The notes: a model not told the origin generated them from the letters alone. A DNA stretch of 64,000 bases from Aurantiacibacter luteus (GCF_001010945.1 NZ_LBHB01000002.1:806001-870000), one strand, 5' to 3'. Positions 15,759 to 25,027 are shown, numbered from the stretch's first letter. Numbers and translations are program-made.

Positions 15759-17891
15759 GTGCGCCAGTCCCGTCCGATTTCGCCGGCCATGAGCCGCATC
15801 CTGCTGGTCATGGCCCTCGTGCTGGTGCCGCTCTCGCTGCTCGGGGTGGGGGTGCTGATCCGCGGCGAATTCGAAGAGGTCCGCAAGCTGCGCTCCGTGG
15901 CCGAAGATACGGTCCTCACCCGCGACGAGCTGGATCAGCTGCTGGTATTGCACCTCGATGCGGAAACCGGCGTGCGCGGCTATGTGCTGACCGGCAATCC
16001 CGCCTTCCTCGATCCCTACGAGGCGGCAGTCCCGCGCCGCGACGCGCTGTTTGCCGCACTGGACGCAAAGGCCGATCCGGACGAGCGCCGCCAGCTGGAC
16101 TCGCTGCTGGCGCTGTCCGATGCGAAGCTGGAGAACGCCGCGCGCAACATCGCCGACGTGCGCGCCGGCCGTCCCGAACTTGCCCGCGCCCGCATCGCCG
16201 ACGGGGGCGGGAAACGGACCATGGACCAGATCCGCCGCGCGATCGCCCAACTGCAGGTGGCGGAGACCGCGCAGCTGCACGAGGTGACCAGCCGTGGCAC
16301 CGGCTCGCGCAACGACGTGGAGCGCACGGTCACCCTGCTGCTGGCGGGCGTGGCGGTGCTGCTGGCCTTCGTCACCCTCCTCGTCAGCAACTCCGCGCGC
16401 CAGCGTCGCCGGGCGCTGGAGCGGGCCGAGCATTTCGCCGAGCGGCAGCGGGCCATGTTCGACGGCGCGGTCGACGGGATGCTGTGGCTCGATGCCCGGG
16501 GCAACGTGCTGCGCATGAATCCCAGCATCAGCCGGATGTTCGGCTACAGCGAGGCCGAGGTGATCGGCCGTCATAACCTCATGCTGATGCATCACCGGTT
16601 TTCGATGACGCAGTCGCTGGCCTGGCTGGAGAGCGTGGGCGAGGCCGGGGCGGACGGTGCGGGGCGGCGACAGGAATTCACCGGCAAGCGGGCCGACGGC
16701 AGCACGTTCGAGACCGAGATCGCCATCAGCCGGGTCGACGGAGAGGACAGTGCGGGCGCGCACTACATCGCCTCGATCCGCGATATTTCCGATCGCAAGC
16801 GCGCGGAACGGATGAAGACCGAATTCGTCTCCACCGTCAGCCACGAACTGCGCACCCCGCTGACCTCGATCGGCGGCTCGCTGGGGCTGGTGCTGGGCGG
16901 CGCGACGGGGCCGCTGGAGGACAAGACGCGCCGCCTGATCGGCATCGCCCACGACAACTCGCAGCGCCTGATCCGCCTCATCAACGACATCCTCGACATC
17001 GAGAAGATTGAATCCGGCAAGATGGATTTCGACATCCGCCGCATCCAGGTCGGCCCGCTGGTGCGCCGCACGATCGACGAGATGACGGGGTTCGCCGAGA
17101 AGCACGAGGTGGCGATCGCCGTCAGCTTCCCACCCTGGCCGCTGTGCATCATGGGCGATCCCGACCGGCTCGACCAGTTGCTCGTCAACCTCGTCTCCAA
17201 CGCCATCAAGCACTCGCCGCCCGGCGGCAGGGTGGAGATCGCCTGCAGTCAGGACAGCGGCATGGCTCGAATCGAGGTGCGCGACCGGGGCGCGGGCATT
17301 CCGCTGGACTTTCGCGAGCGTATCTTCGGCAAGTTCGCCCAGGCCGACAGCGCCGACAACCGCGCCAGGGGCGGCACGGGGCTCGGCCTCTCCATCGCGC
17401 GCGAGATCGCCGTCCGGCACGAGGGCGCGATCGGTTTCGACGACCGCGAGGGCGGCGGCACGGTGTTCCACGTCACGCTGCCCTTGGCCAAGGACCAGTC
17501 CATCGCCGCTCCCGCCGGGGATGCGGACCTGCCGCTGGTGCTGCACGTCGACGACGATGCCGATTGCCTCAGCGTGGTGGCCAGCGCCTTTGCCGGCAGC
17601 GCCCGGGTTGTCACCGCCACGACGCTGCGCGAGGCGCGCTACATCGCCGAGCGGCAGGCCATCGCCGCCGCCGTCATCGACGTCGGGCTCGGCAGGGAGA
17701 GCGGCCTGTCGTTGCTCGACCATATCCGCGAGGCCGACCGTGGCCTGCCGATCGTGCTGTTTACCGCGCTCGACGATCCGCCCGATGCCGCGCGCGCCGA
17801 CCGCTTGCTGGTCAAGAGCCGCGCCTCGGTGGACGAACTGGTCGCCGCCACCATGGCCCTGATCGAAACCCGCGAGCGCGAGGCGGCCTGA
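15759..17891 (+). CDS. Hybrid sensor histidine kinase (CHASE3-PAS-HisKA-HATPase-REC)
   Basis: The 710-residue protein has a membrane segment at about 12-34, a periplasmic CHASE3-like domain (about 40-180, with AETGVRGYVLTGNPAFLDPY) and a second membrane segment at 189-210. Next come a PAS domain (about 230-345), HisKA with SHELRTPLTS (phospho-acceptor His362) and HATPase (NAIKHSPPGG, GTGLGLSIA). The C-terminal receiver (from about 592) carries VDDDADC and Asp641. Start is GTG 15759; ATG 15789, ten codons later, is possible. The gene overlaps a response regulator and an Hpt gene, so a full phosphorelay is encoded. The ligand is unknown. Confidence 0.9.
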   Translation: MRQSRPISPAMSRILLVMALVLVPLSLLGVGVLIRGEFEEVRKLRSVAEDTVLTRDELDQLLVLHLDAETGVRGYVLTGNPAFLDPYEAAVPRRDALFAALDAKADPDERRQLDSLLALSDAKLENAARNIADVRAGRPELARARIADGGGKRTMDQIRRAIAQLQVAETAQLHEVTSRGTGSRNDVERTVTLLLAGVAVLLAFVTLLVSNSARQRRRALERAEHFAERQRAMFDGAVDGMLWLDARGNVLRMNPSISRMFGYSEAEVIGRHNLMLMHHRFSMTQSLAWLESVGEAGADGAGRRQEFTGKRADGSTFETEIAISRVDGEDSAGAHYIASIRDISDRKRAERMKTEFVSTVSHELRTPLTSIGGSLGLVLGGATGPLEDKTRRLIGIAHDNSQRLIRLINDILDIEKIESGKMDFDIRRIQVGPLVRRTIDEMTGFAEKHEVAIAVSFPPWPLCIMGDPDRLDQLLVNLVSNAIKHSPPGGRVEIACSQDSGMARIEVRDRGAGIPLDFRERIFGKFAQADSADNRARGGTGLGLSIAREIAVRHEGAIGFDDREGGGTVFHVTLPLAKDQSIAAPAGDADLPLVLHVDDDADCLSVVASAFAGSARVVTATTLREARYIAERQAIAAAVIDVGLGRESGLSLLDHIREADRGLPIVLFTALDDPPDAARADRLLVKSRASVDELVAATMALIETREREAA

Positions 17892-18253
17892 TGCGCGTGC
17901 TCTACGTCGACGACGAGCCCGACATCCGCGAGATCGCCGAGATGGCGCTCGGCCTCGACCCCGGCTTCGAGGTTCGCACCGCCGGCTCGGGCAAGGAGGC
18001 GCTCGCGCTGATGGAGGCGTGGGCGCCGCAGGTCGCGCTGCTCGACGTGATGATGCCGGGCATGGACGGTCCCACGCTTCTCGCCCGCCTGCGCGAGGAC
18101 GCGCGCTATGTCGCGCTGCCGGTCATCTTCGTCACCGCGCGCGCCCAGCGCAGCGAGCTGCAGACCTTTGCGACGATGGATGCCGTGGGCGTCATCGGCA
18201 AACCCTTCGACCCGATGACCCTGGCCGACCGCGTGCGCGAGCTCATCGCGTGA
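17891..18253 (+). CDS. Single-domain response regulator
   Basis: The 120-residue protein is a lone receiver domain: acidic pocket VDDEPD at 6-11, phospho-acceptor Asp52 in LLDVMMPGMDG, VTAR with the switch Thr, and Lys in GKPFDP. There is no output domain, so it probably passes phosphate or acts by protein contact, like CheY-type or sphingomonad single-domain regulators. The ATG shares one base with the stop of the upstream hybrid kinase and its stop overlaps the Hpt start, so the three should be made in linked amounts. Confidence 0.93.
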   Translation: MRVLYVDDEPDIREIAEMALGLDPGFEVRTAGSGKEALALMEAWAPQVALLDVMMPGMDGPTLLARLREDARYVALPVIFVTARAQRSELQTFATMDAVGVIGKPFDPMTLADRVRELIA

Positions 18254-18519
18254 GCGAGGCGCTGGCGGCAAAGATGGCCGAACTGTCGGCGCGCTTCGCC
18301 GCGCAGGCGGGCGTGACGCGCGAGCGGCTGGCGGCGCAACGCGAGGACCGCGCGGCCATCGTTGCCGAGGCGCACAAGCTCGCCGGGATCGCCGCCATGT
18401 TCGGCCAGCCCGCCATCGGTGTGGCAGCCCTGGCGCTGGAGGAACGGGCGGAAAGCGGCGGCGATTACGGCGAGGAATGGCGGCAGCTCGACGCCCTGCT
18501 CGCTGAACTGGCGGCCTAG
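18250..18519 (+). CDS. Small Hpt (histidine phosphotransfer) protein
   Basis: The 89-residue helical protein carries the Hpt motif AHKLAGIAAMFG with candidate phospho-acceptor His42, followed by the expected second helix pair. It would shuttle phosphate between the receiver of the hybrid kinase (15759) and a response regulator. The start is GTG 18250, overlapping the upstream stop as GTGA; no better ATG is available. Its TAG stop lies inside the 4-base palindrome CTAG (18516-18519), which also contains the stop of the convergent glycosyltransferase gene. Confidence 0.75.
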   Translation: MSEALAAKMAELSARFAAQAGVTRERLAAQREDRAAIVAEAHKLAGIAAMFGQPAIGVAALALEERAESGGDYGEEWRQLDALLAELAA

Positions 18520-19949
18520 GCTGCCGAAAAGCCCTTACGCACCATCGTGCCCCAGCTTTGCTGCTTGCGCACGAACTGCCACCAGCCCTGCAGTCGCCAG
18601 ACGTTCGAAAGCTGGCGATAGCCGAAATTCTCGACCACCGCGATGCCCGCCAGCACGGCCAGCTCGCGCGCCTTGGGGAAGCGGCGCAGCTGGATTTCCT
18701 CCAGCACCAGCGTCGCCATCGACAGGAAGATGCCGAGCGTGAAGGTCACCGCAAGGAAGGCCAGCAGCCAGGGCAATGCCAGCAGGCCCAGCGCCCAGAG
18801 CAGCGGCACGAGGACGTAGCCGAGGATTTCGAGCACGGGCCCGAGCACGTCGACGAGCAGAATGTGGCCGAAGCCGATCATGCCAATGCGCCCGTATCGC
18901 GGATTGAAGAGCATGCCCTTGTGCTTGACGAAGCATTCGAGCGCGCCGCGCTGCCAGCGGGCGCGCTGGCGACCGAGCACGGCCAGGCTGTCGGGGCACT
19001 CGGTCCAGCACACCGGCTCGGCGATGAAGTCGATGCGGTAGTCTCGCTTCGCCTCGCGCATCAGCTTGTGTAGCTTGATGACGAGCTCCATGTCCTCGCC
19101 CACGGTGCCGTGGCTGTAGCCGCCCACCTCCACCACCTGCCGCCGCCTGAACAGGCCGAAGGCGCCGGAGATGACGGTCAGCGCCTGCATCTTGCCGAGG
19201 CCCACGCGGGCCATCAGGAAGGCGCGCAGGTATTCGACGATCTGCACCAGCGCGAGGAAATTGGTCGGCAACCTGATGTCGGTGATGCGGCCCGCGTCCA
19301 CCTTGCAGCCGTTGGCGATGCGGATGGTGCCGCCCGCCGCGATGGTCAGGTGCGGCTCGTCGATGAACGGGCGCACCACGCGCAGCAGGGCGTCGCTCTC
19401 GAGGATGGAATCGGCGTCGATGGCGCAGAACAGCGCGGTGCGCGCGCAGTTGATGCCGGCGTTGAGCGCGTCGGCCTTGCCGCCGTTTTCCTTGTCGACG
19501 ACCAGCAGGCGCGGCAGGCGCGGACTGGCGTAGAAGCCGCTGATGGGTGCGTGGTTCACTCCGCTGTCGATGAAGCGGTCTACCTTCTCGAGCCCGAATT
19601 CGGCGATCATCCGCGCCAGCGTACCGTCCTTCGACCCGTCGTTGATGACGATCACCTCGAAATCGGGGTACTGCAACGCCAGCAGGCTGCGCGTGCTCTC
19701 GACGATGGACAGTTCCTCGTTGAAGGCGGGCGCGAGGACGGAGATGGCCGGGGCCTGCTCCGAATAGCGTCGCCAAAGCGTGGCGCTGCGCGGTACGGGC
19801 GGACGGGTGCCGAGCGCCGCGCCGGCATAGAGCAGCAGCACGAAGTAGAATGTCACCTGCAGCAGCCCGGTGACGATCACGACCGAGGCGATGGCCTCTG
19901 CCGAGGCGATCATCCAGGCTTGCGGGTCGGAAAGCGCCATCCAGTTCAT
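18516..19949 (-). CDS. Processive family-2 glycosyltransferase (membrane polysaccharide synthase-like)
   Basis: The 477-residue protein has N-terminal membrane segments (about 13-47), a GT2 catalytic domain and C-terminal membrane segments (about 350-410). Catalytic signatures of processive synthases are all visible: VINDGS (Asp104), AIDADS (Asp178/Asp180), GED (Glu285-Asp286) and QRARW (328-332). This pattern is shared with cellulose, hyaluronan and poly-N-acetylglucosamine synthases, so it should polymerise a sugar and move it across the inner membrane; the sugar is not predictable. It is the last gene of a four-gene minus-strand operon, with its ATG overlapping the HEAT gene stop. Confidence 0.9.
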   Translation of the reverse strand: MNWMALSDPQAWMIASAEAIASVVIVTGLLQVTFYFVLLLYAGAALGTRPPVPRSATLWRRYSEQAPAISVLAPAFNEELSIVESTRSLLALQYPDFEVIVINDGSKDGTLARMIAEFGLEKVDRFIDSGVNHAPISGFYASPRLPRLLVVDKENGGKADALNAGINCARTALFCAIDADSILESDALLRVVRPFIDEPHLTIAAGGTIRIANGCKVDAGRITDIRLPTNFLALVQIVEYLRAFLMARVGLGKMQALTVISGAFGLFRRRQVVEVGGYSHGTVGEDMELVIKLHKLMREAKRDYRIDFIAEPVCWTECPDSLAVLGRQRARWQRGALECFVKHKGMLFNPRYGRIGMIGFGHILLVDVLGPVLEILGYVLVPLLWALGLLALPWLLAFLAVTFTLGIFLSMATLVLEEIQLRRFPKARELAVLAGIAVVENFGYRQLSNVWRLQGWWQFVRKQQSWGTMVRKGFSAA

Positions 19950-20974
19950 GCCGCTCGCCCTTCCGCCAGCATCCGCGCAGCGACGTCGCGCGCGCCTTCG
20001 TCCTCGCCCTCGCTCACTTCGCGCAGGGTGTTGATGCCGCGCGGGCCCAGCCGCAGCAGCGCCTCGCTGGCGCGGTAGCGGACCCAGTAGTGCGGATCGG
20101 CGAGCATCTCGCCCAGCCGCGCCGCTGCCTGCGAGAGGCCCGCCTTGCCCGCGCTTTCGGCGGCGGAGGCGCGCACCGTCCAGTCGTTGGAATGGAGGCC
20201 GTGCACGATCGCCTCGGCGCCCGCCGGATGTCCGGTGCGACCGAGCGCGCGGTAGATGCGCGGCTGCAATTCGCGCTCGCCATCGGCGCTGCGCGCCATG
20301 TAGGCGAGCAGCGGGGCGTATTCGCCGCCGAGGTCCGCCAGCGCATCCATCGCCGCGGCCTTGGCCTCGAACGACAGGTCCTTCTCGAACAGCAGGCCGG
20401 CGACGGCCTCGGAGTTGGTGCGGGCGAGATCCTGCATCAGCGAGACGAGCAGCAGCGAGTGCTCCTCGTCGCCCACCTTCAGCTTGCGCACTACGGTGAG
20501 CGGATCGGGTGCCTCGCCGCGATGAGCAAGGGCGAGGGCGGCCCCCAGGCGCACGTCGGGGTTGCGATCGTCGAGCGCGCGGGTCGCGGCATCGTGGCAC
20601 TGGTCGAACATGGCGATGGCCTCCGCGGCGGAGAGCCGCACCTGCGCCGAGCGGGCAGACAGGCGTTTCTCCAGCAGGCCGGGCACGCCCAGCGCCGCCG
20701 CACGCGCGAGCAGTGCCTCGCGTTCGGACCCGCGGGTCATCTCGGCCAGTTCGACCGTAAGATCGGTGGCGACGCGCAGATCCAGCCCGGCAAGCGGCGC
20801 GAGGCCGGCCGGATCGCCATCGAGCATCCGCGGCAGCAGCGCACGGCGCGCGGCCTCCTCGCGGTGGCCATGACGGGCGGACAGGCTGCGCGCCGCGATC
20901 AGCAGCATCAGGCCCAGAGCCGCGACCAAGCACAGCGCCAGCGAGACAAACCAGAGGTTGGTGAGCGTAGTCAA
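19946..20974 (-). CDS. Membrane-anchored HEAT-repeat protein
   Basis: The 342-residue protein has one N-terminal membrane segment (about residues 6-27), and the rest is alpha-helical with HEAT/PBS-type repeats. Examples are VRLSAAEAIAMF, VRLGAALALAHRG, VRASAAESAGKAG and VRYRASEALLRLG. HEAT arrays bind proteins, so it may scaffold the glycosyltransferase encoded next. The chosen start is TTG 20974, which overlaps the upstream stop as TTGA; no ATG fits near the membrane segment. The same kind of 4-nt overlap joins it to the glycosyltransferase. Confidence 0.8.
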   Translation of the reverse strand: MTTLTNLWFVSLALCLVAALGLMLLIAARSLSARHGHREEAARRALLPRMLDGDPAGLAPLAGLDLRVATDLTVELAEMTRGSEREALLARAAALGVPGLLEKRLSARSAQVRLSAAEAIAMFDQCHDAATRALDDRNPDVRLGAALALAHRGEAPDPLTVVRKLKVGDEEHSLLLVSLMQDLARTNSEAVAGLLFEKDLSFEAKAAAMDALADLGGEYAPLLAYMARSADGERELQPRIYRALGRTGHPAGAEAIVHGLHSNDWTVRASAAESAGKAGLSQAAARLGEMLADPHYWVRYRASEALLRLGPRGINTLREVSEGEDEGARDVAARMLAEGRAA

Positions 20975-21972
20975 AGCGCGAGCTTCAGGCCGAGCCGGAA
21001 CTCGGTGCGGTCCGCGCCGAGCGAGCGCCATTCGCGCGCCAGGCTGCCGAGGAGGGACACATCGCCGGACAGCGGAATCTCGCCGCCGCCGTAGAGGCTG
21101 GTCGTATCGCTGACCACGCCGAGGTCCGTCTCCGGGCCGGAGGCGAGGCCGACGAAGGCGCGCGTGCGCGGTGCGGGGAGCCAGTCGGCGCGCAGCGAGC
21201 CGCCGACGAGCGTGTCGCCCTCCACGAAGACCGCGCGGCCGGCGAGGGCGAGGACATAGCGTCCGCCGGCGAGATACTGCGTCACGCCGGGGCGCAGCGA
21301 GACTACGTCCTGCAAGGGAAACCGCTGCCAGGAGGCATCGAGGCTCGCCACGGTCGAAGGCGCCAGGCGCGCATCGAACCCGGCGGTCACGGCGATTTCG
21401 GGCCGGAAATCGGCGGACGGCGTGGCCGAGGCGCCGATGCGCAGCCACAGGTCCTCGCCCGCGCGGCGGGTGTATTGGCCGCCCAGCTCCACGTCCTCCA
21501 GCCCGAAACGGTCGAACCAGTGGGCTCGGGCGTCCAAGGTGTCGGACGCGCCGAGCGGCACGGACAGCGCGCCGCCGAACTCGTGCCAGTCGCCCTGCCC
21601 GTTCTCGAGGTCGCTCAGCGCCCCCTCAACCAATGCGAACCCGCGCCGTACCTCCCCCGTGGCACCGCGCCGGGCGGCGACGAGCGCCAGCCCATCACGC
21701 GCGTCGGTGTAATCCGGCGCAGCATCCAGCACGGCGGCGAACTGGCGTTCGGCCTCGTCCAGCCGGTCGAGCGAGAGCAGCGCGTAGCCCAGCTGCACGC
21801 GGGCATCGACATCGTCCGGGTGTTCGGCCAGCCAGCGCTCCAGCAGTGTGGCCGCGCCCGCGGGATCGCTGCGTCGCAGCTCCACCGCGCGGTCGTAGTC
21901 GCTCACCTGCGCCAGCGCCGGGCTGGCGACCGAAAGCATGGTCGCGGCAAGAAGCAGTGCGGCGCGCATCAC
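20971..21972 (-). CDS. YaiO-like outer-membrane protein (TPR plus beta-barrel)
   Basis: The 333-residue protein has a signal peptide (cleavage after SPALA, about residue 21). Two TPR-like units follow (about 22-105, with ARVQLGYALLSLDRLDEAER), then a C-terminal region of alternating strands ending in FRLGLKLAL, a beta-barrel end. This TPR-then-barrel plan matches the YaiO family and resembles a reduced PgaA/BcsC export porin. In the operon it would be the outer-membrane exit or anchor for the polymer made by the GT2. It is coupled by 4-nt overlaps to the response regulator upstream and the HEAT gene downstream. Confidence 0.78.
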   Translation of the reverse strand: MMRAALLLAATMLSVASPALAQVSDYDRAVELRRSDPAGAATLLERWLAEHPDDVDARVQLGYALLSLDRLDEAERQFAAVLDAAPDYTDARDGLALVAARRGATGEVRRGFALVEGALSDLENGQGDWHEFGGALSVPLGASDTLDARAHWFDRFGLEDVELGGQYTRRAGEDLWLRIGASATPSADFRPEIAVTAGFDARLAPSTVASLDASWQRFPLQDVVSLRPGVTQYLAGGRYVLALAGRAVFVEGDTLVGGSLRADWLPAPRTRAFVGLASGPETDLGVVSDTTSLYGGGEIPLSGDVSLLGSLAREWRSLGADRTEFRLGLKLAL

Positions 21973-22337
21973 TTGCCCTTCAGCAGCCGGGCGAGCCGCG
22001 CCATCAGCTCTTCGGGCATGAAGGGTTTGACGAGATAGTCGTTCGCGCCCAGTTCCAGCGCGCCGACGATATCGTTCTCGCCGCGGCGCGCGGTCAGCAT
22101 GATGACGGGGGTGTCGGCGTGTTCGGGCGAGGCGCGCATTCGGCGCAGCACCTCGAACCCGTCGTGGACCGGCATCATCGCGTCCAGCACCACGGCGTCG
22201 GGCGCGCTGTCCTCCAATCGCGCCAGCGCCTCGCGCCCATCGGAGGCGCTGACCGGCTTGTAGTCGCGCTGGGCCAGGCGGAATTCGAGCAGCTCGCGCA
22301 TGAGCGGTTCGTCGTCGGCGACAAGAATTGTATGCAT
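21969..22337 (-). CDS. Response regulator, receiver only, first gene of exopolysaccharide operon
   Basis: The 122-residue receiver has VADDEP at 7-11, phospho-acceptor Asp52 in VVLDAMMPVHDG, LTAR and LVKPF, with no output domain. It leads the operon that encodes the YaiO-like barrel, HEAT protein and glycosyltransferase, and is joined to them by ATGA. It could therefore receive phosphate from the convergent kinase/Hpt set at 15759-18519 and control the polymer machine by protein contact rather than by DNA binding. That wiring is inferred from gene order. Confidence 0.9.
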   Translation of the reverse strand: MHTILVADDEPLMRELLEFRLAQRDYKPVSASDGREALARLEDSAPDAVVLDAMMPVHDGFEVLRRMRASPEHADTPVIMLTARRGENDIVGALELGANDYLVKPFMPEELMARLARLLKGK

Positions 22338-22527
22338 GGTGCGATCCGGCTCAGCGTCAATTACACCGGGCTAACCGAATATGGTAAACGAGGGGTGAAG
22401 CCCCGCCTGACAATTCGCCCGCTGCGACCCGGGGCGCCGCCGCCCGGAAACGGATGCGCTTCTTGCGCTTAGGGAAGCGGACCGATAGGCACCATAGGAA
22501 GTTTCACCTGCAACGGAATTCGGCCCC
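22338..22527. other. Divergent intergenic region between the response-regulator operon and mmsA
   Basis: This 190-nt gap separates the minus-strand polysaccharide operon from plus-strand mmsA and must hold both promoters. A small hairpin-capable stretch with GGGG and CCCC arms lies near 22392-22404. I see no clear sigma-70 hexamers or known operator. Confidence 0.4.
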
Positions 22528-24027
22528 ATGCGACATATCGACCACCTCATCCCCGGCCATGGCGGCAGCGACTTTTCGGGCCGCACGCACGACATCTGGA
22601 ACCCCTCGACCGGGGAGGTGCAGGCGCGTGTCGCGCTGGGCGATGCGAGCGTGCTGGAGGCGGCCGTCGCCAACGCGAAGAAGGTCCAGCCCGAATGGGC
22701 GGCGACCAATCCGCAGCGCCGGGCGCGGGTGATGTTCGAATTCAAGCGGCTGGTCGAGGACAACAAGCAGGCGCTCGCCGAACTGCTCGCCAGCGAGCAC
22801 GGCAAGGTCGTCGACGACGCGCACGGCGACGTGCAGCGCGGGCTCGAGGTGATCGAGTTCGCCTGCGGCATCCCGCAGGCGCTGAAGGGCGAGTTCACCA
22901 ACGGCGCGGGGCCGGGGATCGACGTGTATTCGATGCGCCAGCCGCTCGGCATCGGGGCGGGCATCACCCCGTTCAACTTCCCGGCGATGATCCCGATGTG
23001 GATGTTCGGCATGGCCATCGCCGCGGGCAATGCCTTCATCCTGAAGCCCAGCGAGCGCGATCCCAGCGTGCCCGTGCGCCTTGCCGAACTGTTCCTTGAG
23101 GCCGGCGCGCCCGAAGGATTGCTGCAGGTGGTCCACGGCGACAAGGCCATGGTCGACGCGATCCTGGATCACCGCGACATTGCCGCCATCAGCTTTGTCG
23201 GCTCCTCTGACATCGCGCAGTACATCTACGAACGCGGTGCGGCGAACGGCAAACGCGTGCAGGCCTTCGGCGGAGCGAAGAACCACGGCATCGTGATGCC
23301 CGACGCCGATCTCGACATGGTGGTGAACGACCTTGCCGGCGCGGCCTTCGGCTCGGCGGGCGAGCGCTGCATGGCGCTGCCCGTCGTGGTGCCGGTGGGC
23401 GAGGAAACCGCCGACCGTCTGCGCGAAAAGCTGATCCCCGCGATCAACGCCCTGCGCGTGGGCGTCAGCACCGACAAGGACGCGCATTACGGCCCGGTCG
23501 TCACGCCCGAGCACAAGGCGCGCATCGAGAGCTGGATAGACACCGCCGAGAAGGAAGGGGCCGAGGTCGTGATCGACGGGCGCGGTTTCTCGCTTCAGGG
23601 CCACGAAAAGGGCTTCTTCGTTGGCCCGACGCTGCTCGACCGCGTCACGCCCGACATGGAAAGCTACAAGGAAGAGATCTTCGGCCCGGTCCTCCAGATC
23701 GTGCGCGCCAAGGACTTCGAGCACGCGGTGCGGCTGCCTAGCGAGCACCAGTACGGCAACGGCGTCGCCATCTTCACCCGCAACGGCCACGCCGCGCGCG
23801 AGTTCGCCGCGCGGGTGAACGTGGGCATGGTCGGCATCAACGTGCCGATCCCGGTGCCCGTTAGCTACCACTCGTTCGGCGGCTGGAAGCGCTCGGGCTT
23901 CGGCGACATCGACCAGTACGGCATGGAAGGCCTGCGGTTCTGGACCAAGGCCAAGAAGGTCACCCAGCGCTGGCCCGATGGCGGCGGCGACGGCTCCAAC
24001 GCCTTCGTCATCCCGACGATGGGATGA
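22528..24027 (+). CDS. mmsA: CoA-acylating methylmalonate-semialdehyde dehydrogenase
   Basis: The 499-residue enzyme has the length of MmsA and its diagnostic deviation from ordinary aldehyde dehydrogenases. The general-base Glu position reads FGGAKNHGIVMPDAD (Asn252) while the nucleophile Cys281 is in GERCMALP. TPFNFPAMIPMWM and ILKPSERDPSVP are also typical. It turns methylmalonate semialdehyde (from valine or thymine) into propionyl-CoA with NAD+ and CoA. This feeds the propionyl-CoA carboxylase and mutase genes that follow at 25-31 kb. The stop overlaps the deacetylase start (ATGA). Confidence 0.93.
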   Translation: MRHIDHLIPGHGGSDFSGRTHDIWNPSTGEVQARVALGDASVLEAAVANAKKVQPEWAATNPQRRARVMFEFKRLVEDNKQALAELLASEHGKVVDDAHGDVQRGLEVIEFACGIPQALKGEFTNGAGPGIDVYSMRQPLGIGAGITPFNFPAMIPMWMFGMAIAAGNAFILKPSERDPSVPVRLAELFLEAGAPEGLLQVVHGDKAMVDAILDHRDIAAISFVGSSDIAQYIYERGAANGKRVQAFGGAKNHGIVMPDADLDMVVNDLAGAAFGSAGERCMALPVVVPVGEETADRLREKLIPAINALRVGVSTDKDAHYGPVVTPEHKARIESWIDTAEKEGAEVVIDGRGFSLQGHEKGFFVGPTLLDRVTPDMESYKEEIFGPVLQIVRAKDFEHAVRLPSEHQYGNGVAIFTRNGHAAREFAARVNVGMVGINVPIPVPVSYHSFGGWKRSGFGDIDQYGMEGLRFWTKAKKVTQRWPDGGGDGSNAFVIPTMG

Positions 24028-24980
24028 CGCGCGTGCTGGCGCGGCTTCTCGCCGGTCTCGGCGCGCTGCTTCTGGCGGCCTGTGCCAGCGTGCAACCCGC
24101 GCCGACGAACAAGCGCATCGCTCTCACCTTCGACGACGTGCCGCGCGGGGCGGGGGCTTTCCTGCCGGTGGAGGAGCGCGCCGCCATGTTGCGCCGCGAG
24201 CTGCGCCGGGCGGGGGTCAGCCAAGCGGCGTTCTTCGTCAATCCGGGCCACTATGCCGAGCATCCCGAACGCATCGCCGACCTGATTGCCTACGCGGCGG
24301 AAGGGCACGCGGTGGCGAACCATTCGAATACCCACCCGGCCCTCACGGATCTTCGCGCCGAGGACTACCTGCTGGACATCGACCGGGCCGAACGATGGCT
24401 CGTCCAGATACCCAACCACCGCGCATGGTTCCGCTATCCCTATCTCAACGAAGGGCGCAGCGACCTCGCCAAGCGCGATGCCGTGCGCGCGGGGCTTGCC
24501 GAGCGGGACCTCGCCAACGGCTATGTCACTGTGGACGCCAGCGACTGGTTCTACGAAGGCGCGGCCGTGGCAGCGCGCGATGCCGGGAAGACCATCGACC
24601 GCGAGGCGCTGCGCGATCTCTACGTCGAGAGCCACGTCGAGGCCGCCGAGTTCTACGACCGGCTGGCGCGCGAGGCCACGGGCCGCTCGCCCGCCCACGT
24701 CATGCTGCTGCACGAAACCGACCTCGCCGCGCTGTGGATCGGCGACCTGGTGGCGGCCCTGCGCGCGGCGGGCTGGACGATCGTCTCCGCCGACGAGGCC
24801 TACGCCGACCCCATCGCGCCGCTCGCCGCGACTTACGAGACACCCTCCGCGCAAGGCACGCTGACCGAGCAGGTCGCCTGGCAGCGTGGCTTGCCCGCCC
24901 CGCGCTGGTATGCGCGCAACAACACCGATCTGGCGCAGGCCGAGTTCGACCGCCGCGTACTGCACCTGTCCGATGATTGA
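24024..24980 (+). CDS. Polysaccharide deacetylase-family lipoprotein
   Basis: The 318-residue protein starts with a lipoprotein signal (LLLAAC, Cys20) and has the NodB-type deacetylase fold. TFDDVP at 35-40 carries the catalytic base Asp37 and metal Asp38, and NHSNTH carries His100 and His104. RYPYLNEG and MLLHETD come further on. It should remove N- or O-acetyl groups from a glycan in the periplasm. Its 4-nt overlap with mmsA is odd for function. A possible partner is the polysaccharide operon 4 kb upstream, since poly-N-acetylglucosamine systems need a deacetylase; this is inference. Confidence 0.85.
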   Translation: MTRVLARLLAGLGALLLAACASVQPAPTNKRIALTFDDVPRGAGAFLPVEERAAMLRRELRRAGVSQAAFFVNPGHYAEHPERIADLIAYAAEGHAVANHSNTHPALTDLRAEDYLLDIDRAERWLVQIPNHRAWFRYPYLNEGRSDLAKRDAVRAGLAERDLANGYVTVDASDWFYEGAAVAARDAGKTIDREALRDLYVESHVEAAEFYDRLAREATGRSPAHVMLLHETDLAALWIGDLVAALRAAGWTIVSADEAYADPIAPLAATYETPSAQGTLTEQVAWQRGLPAPRWYARNNTDLAQAEFDRRVLHLSDD

Positions 24981-25027
24981 CCCCGCCCGCCCCGCTGTGC
25001 CACGCGCCACGAGGTAAAGGAGCACGA

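Noticed and set aside
15306-17723. Long open frame on the minus strand (about 805 codons)
   Set aside because: It lies opposite pobA and the histidine kinase, which have clear motifs. The translation is rich in Arg, Asp and His with no family pattern, as expected for the reverse of GC-rich genes.
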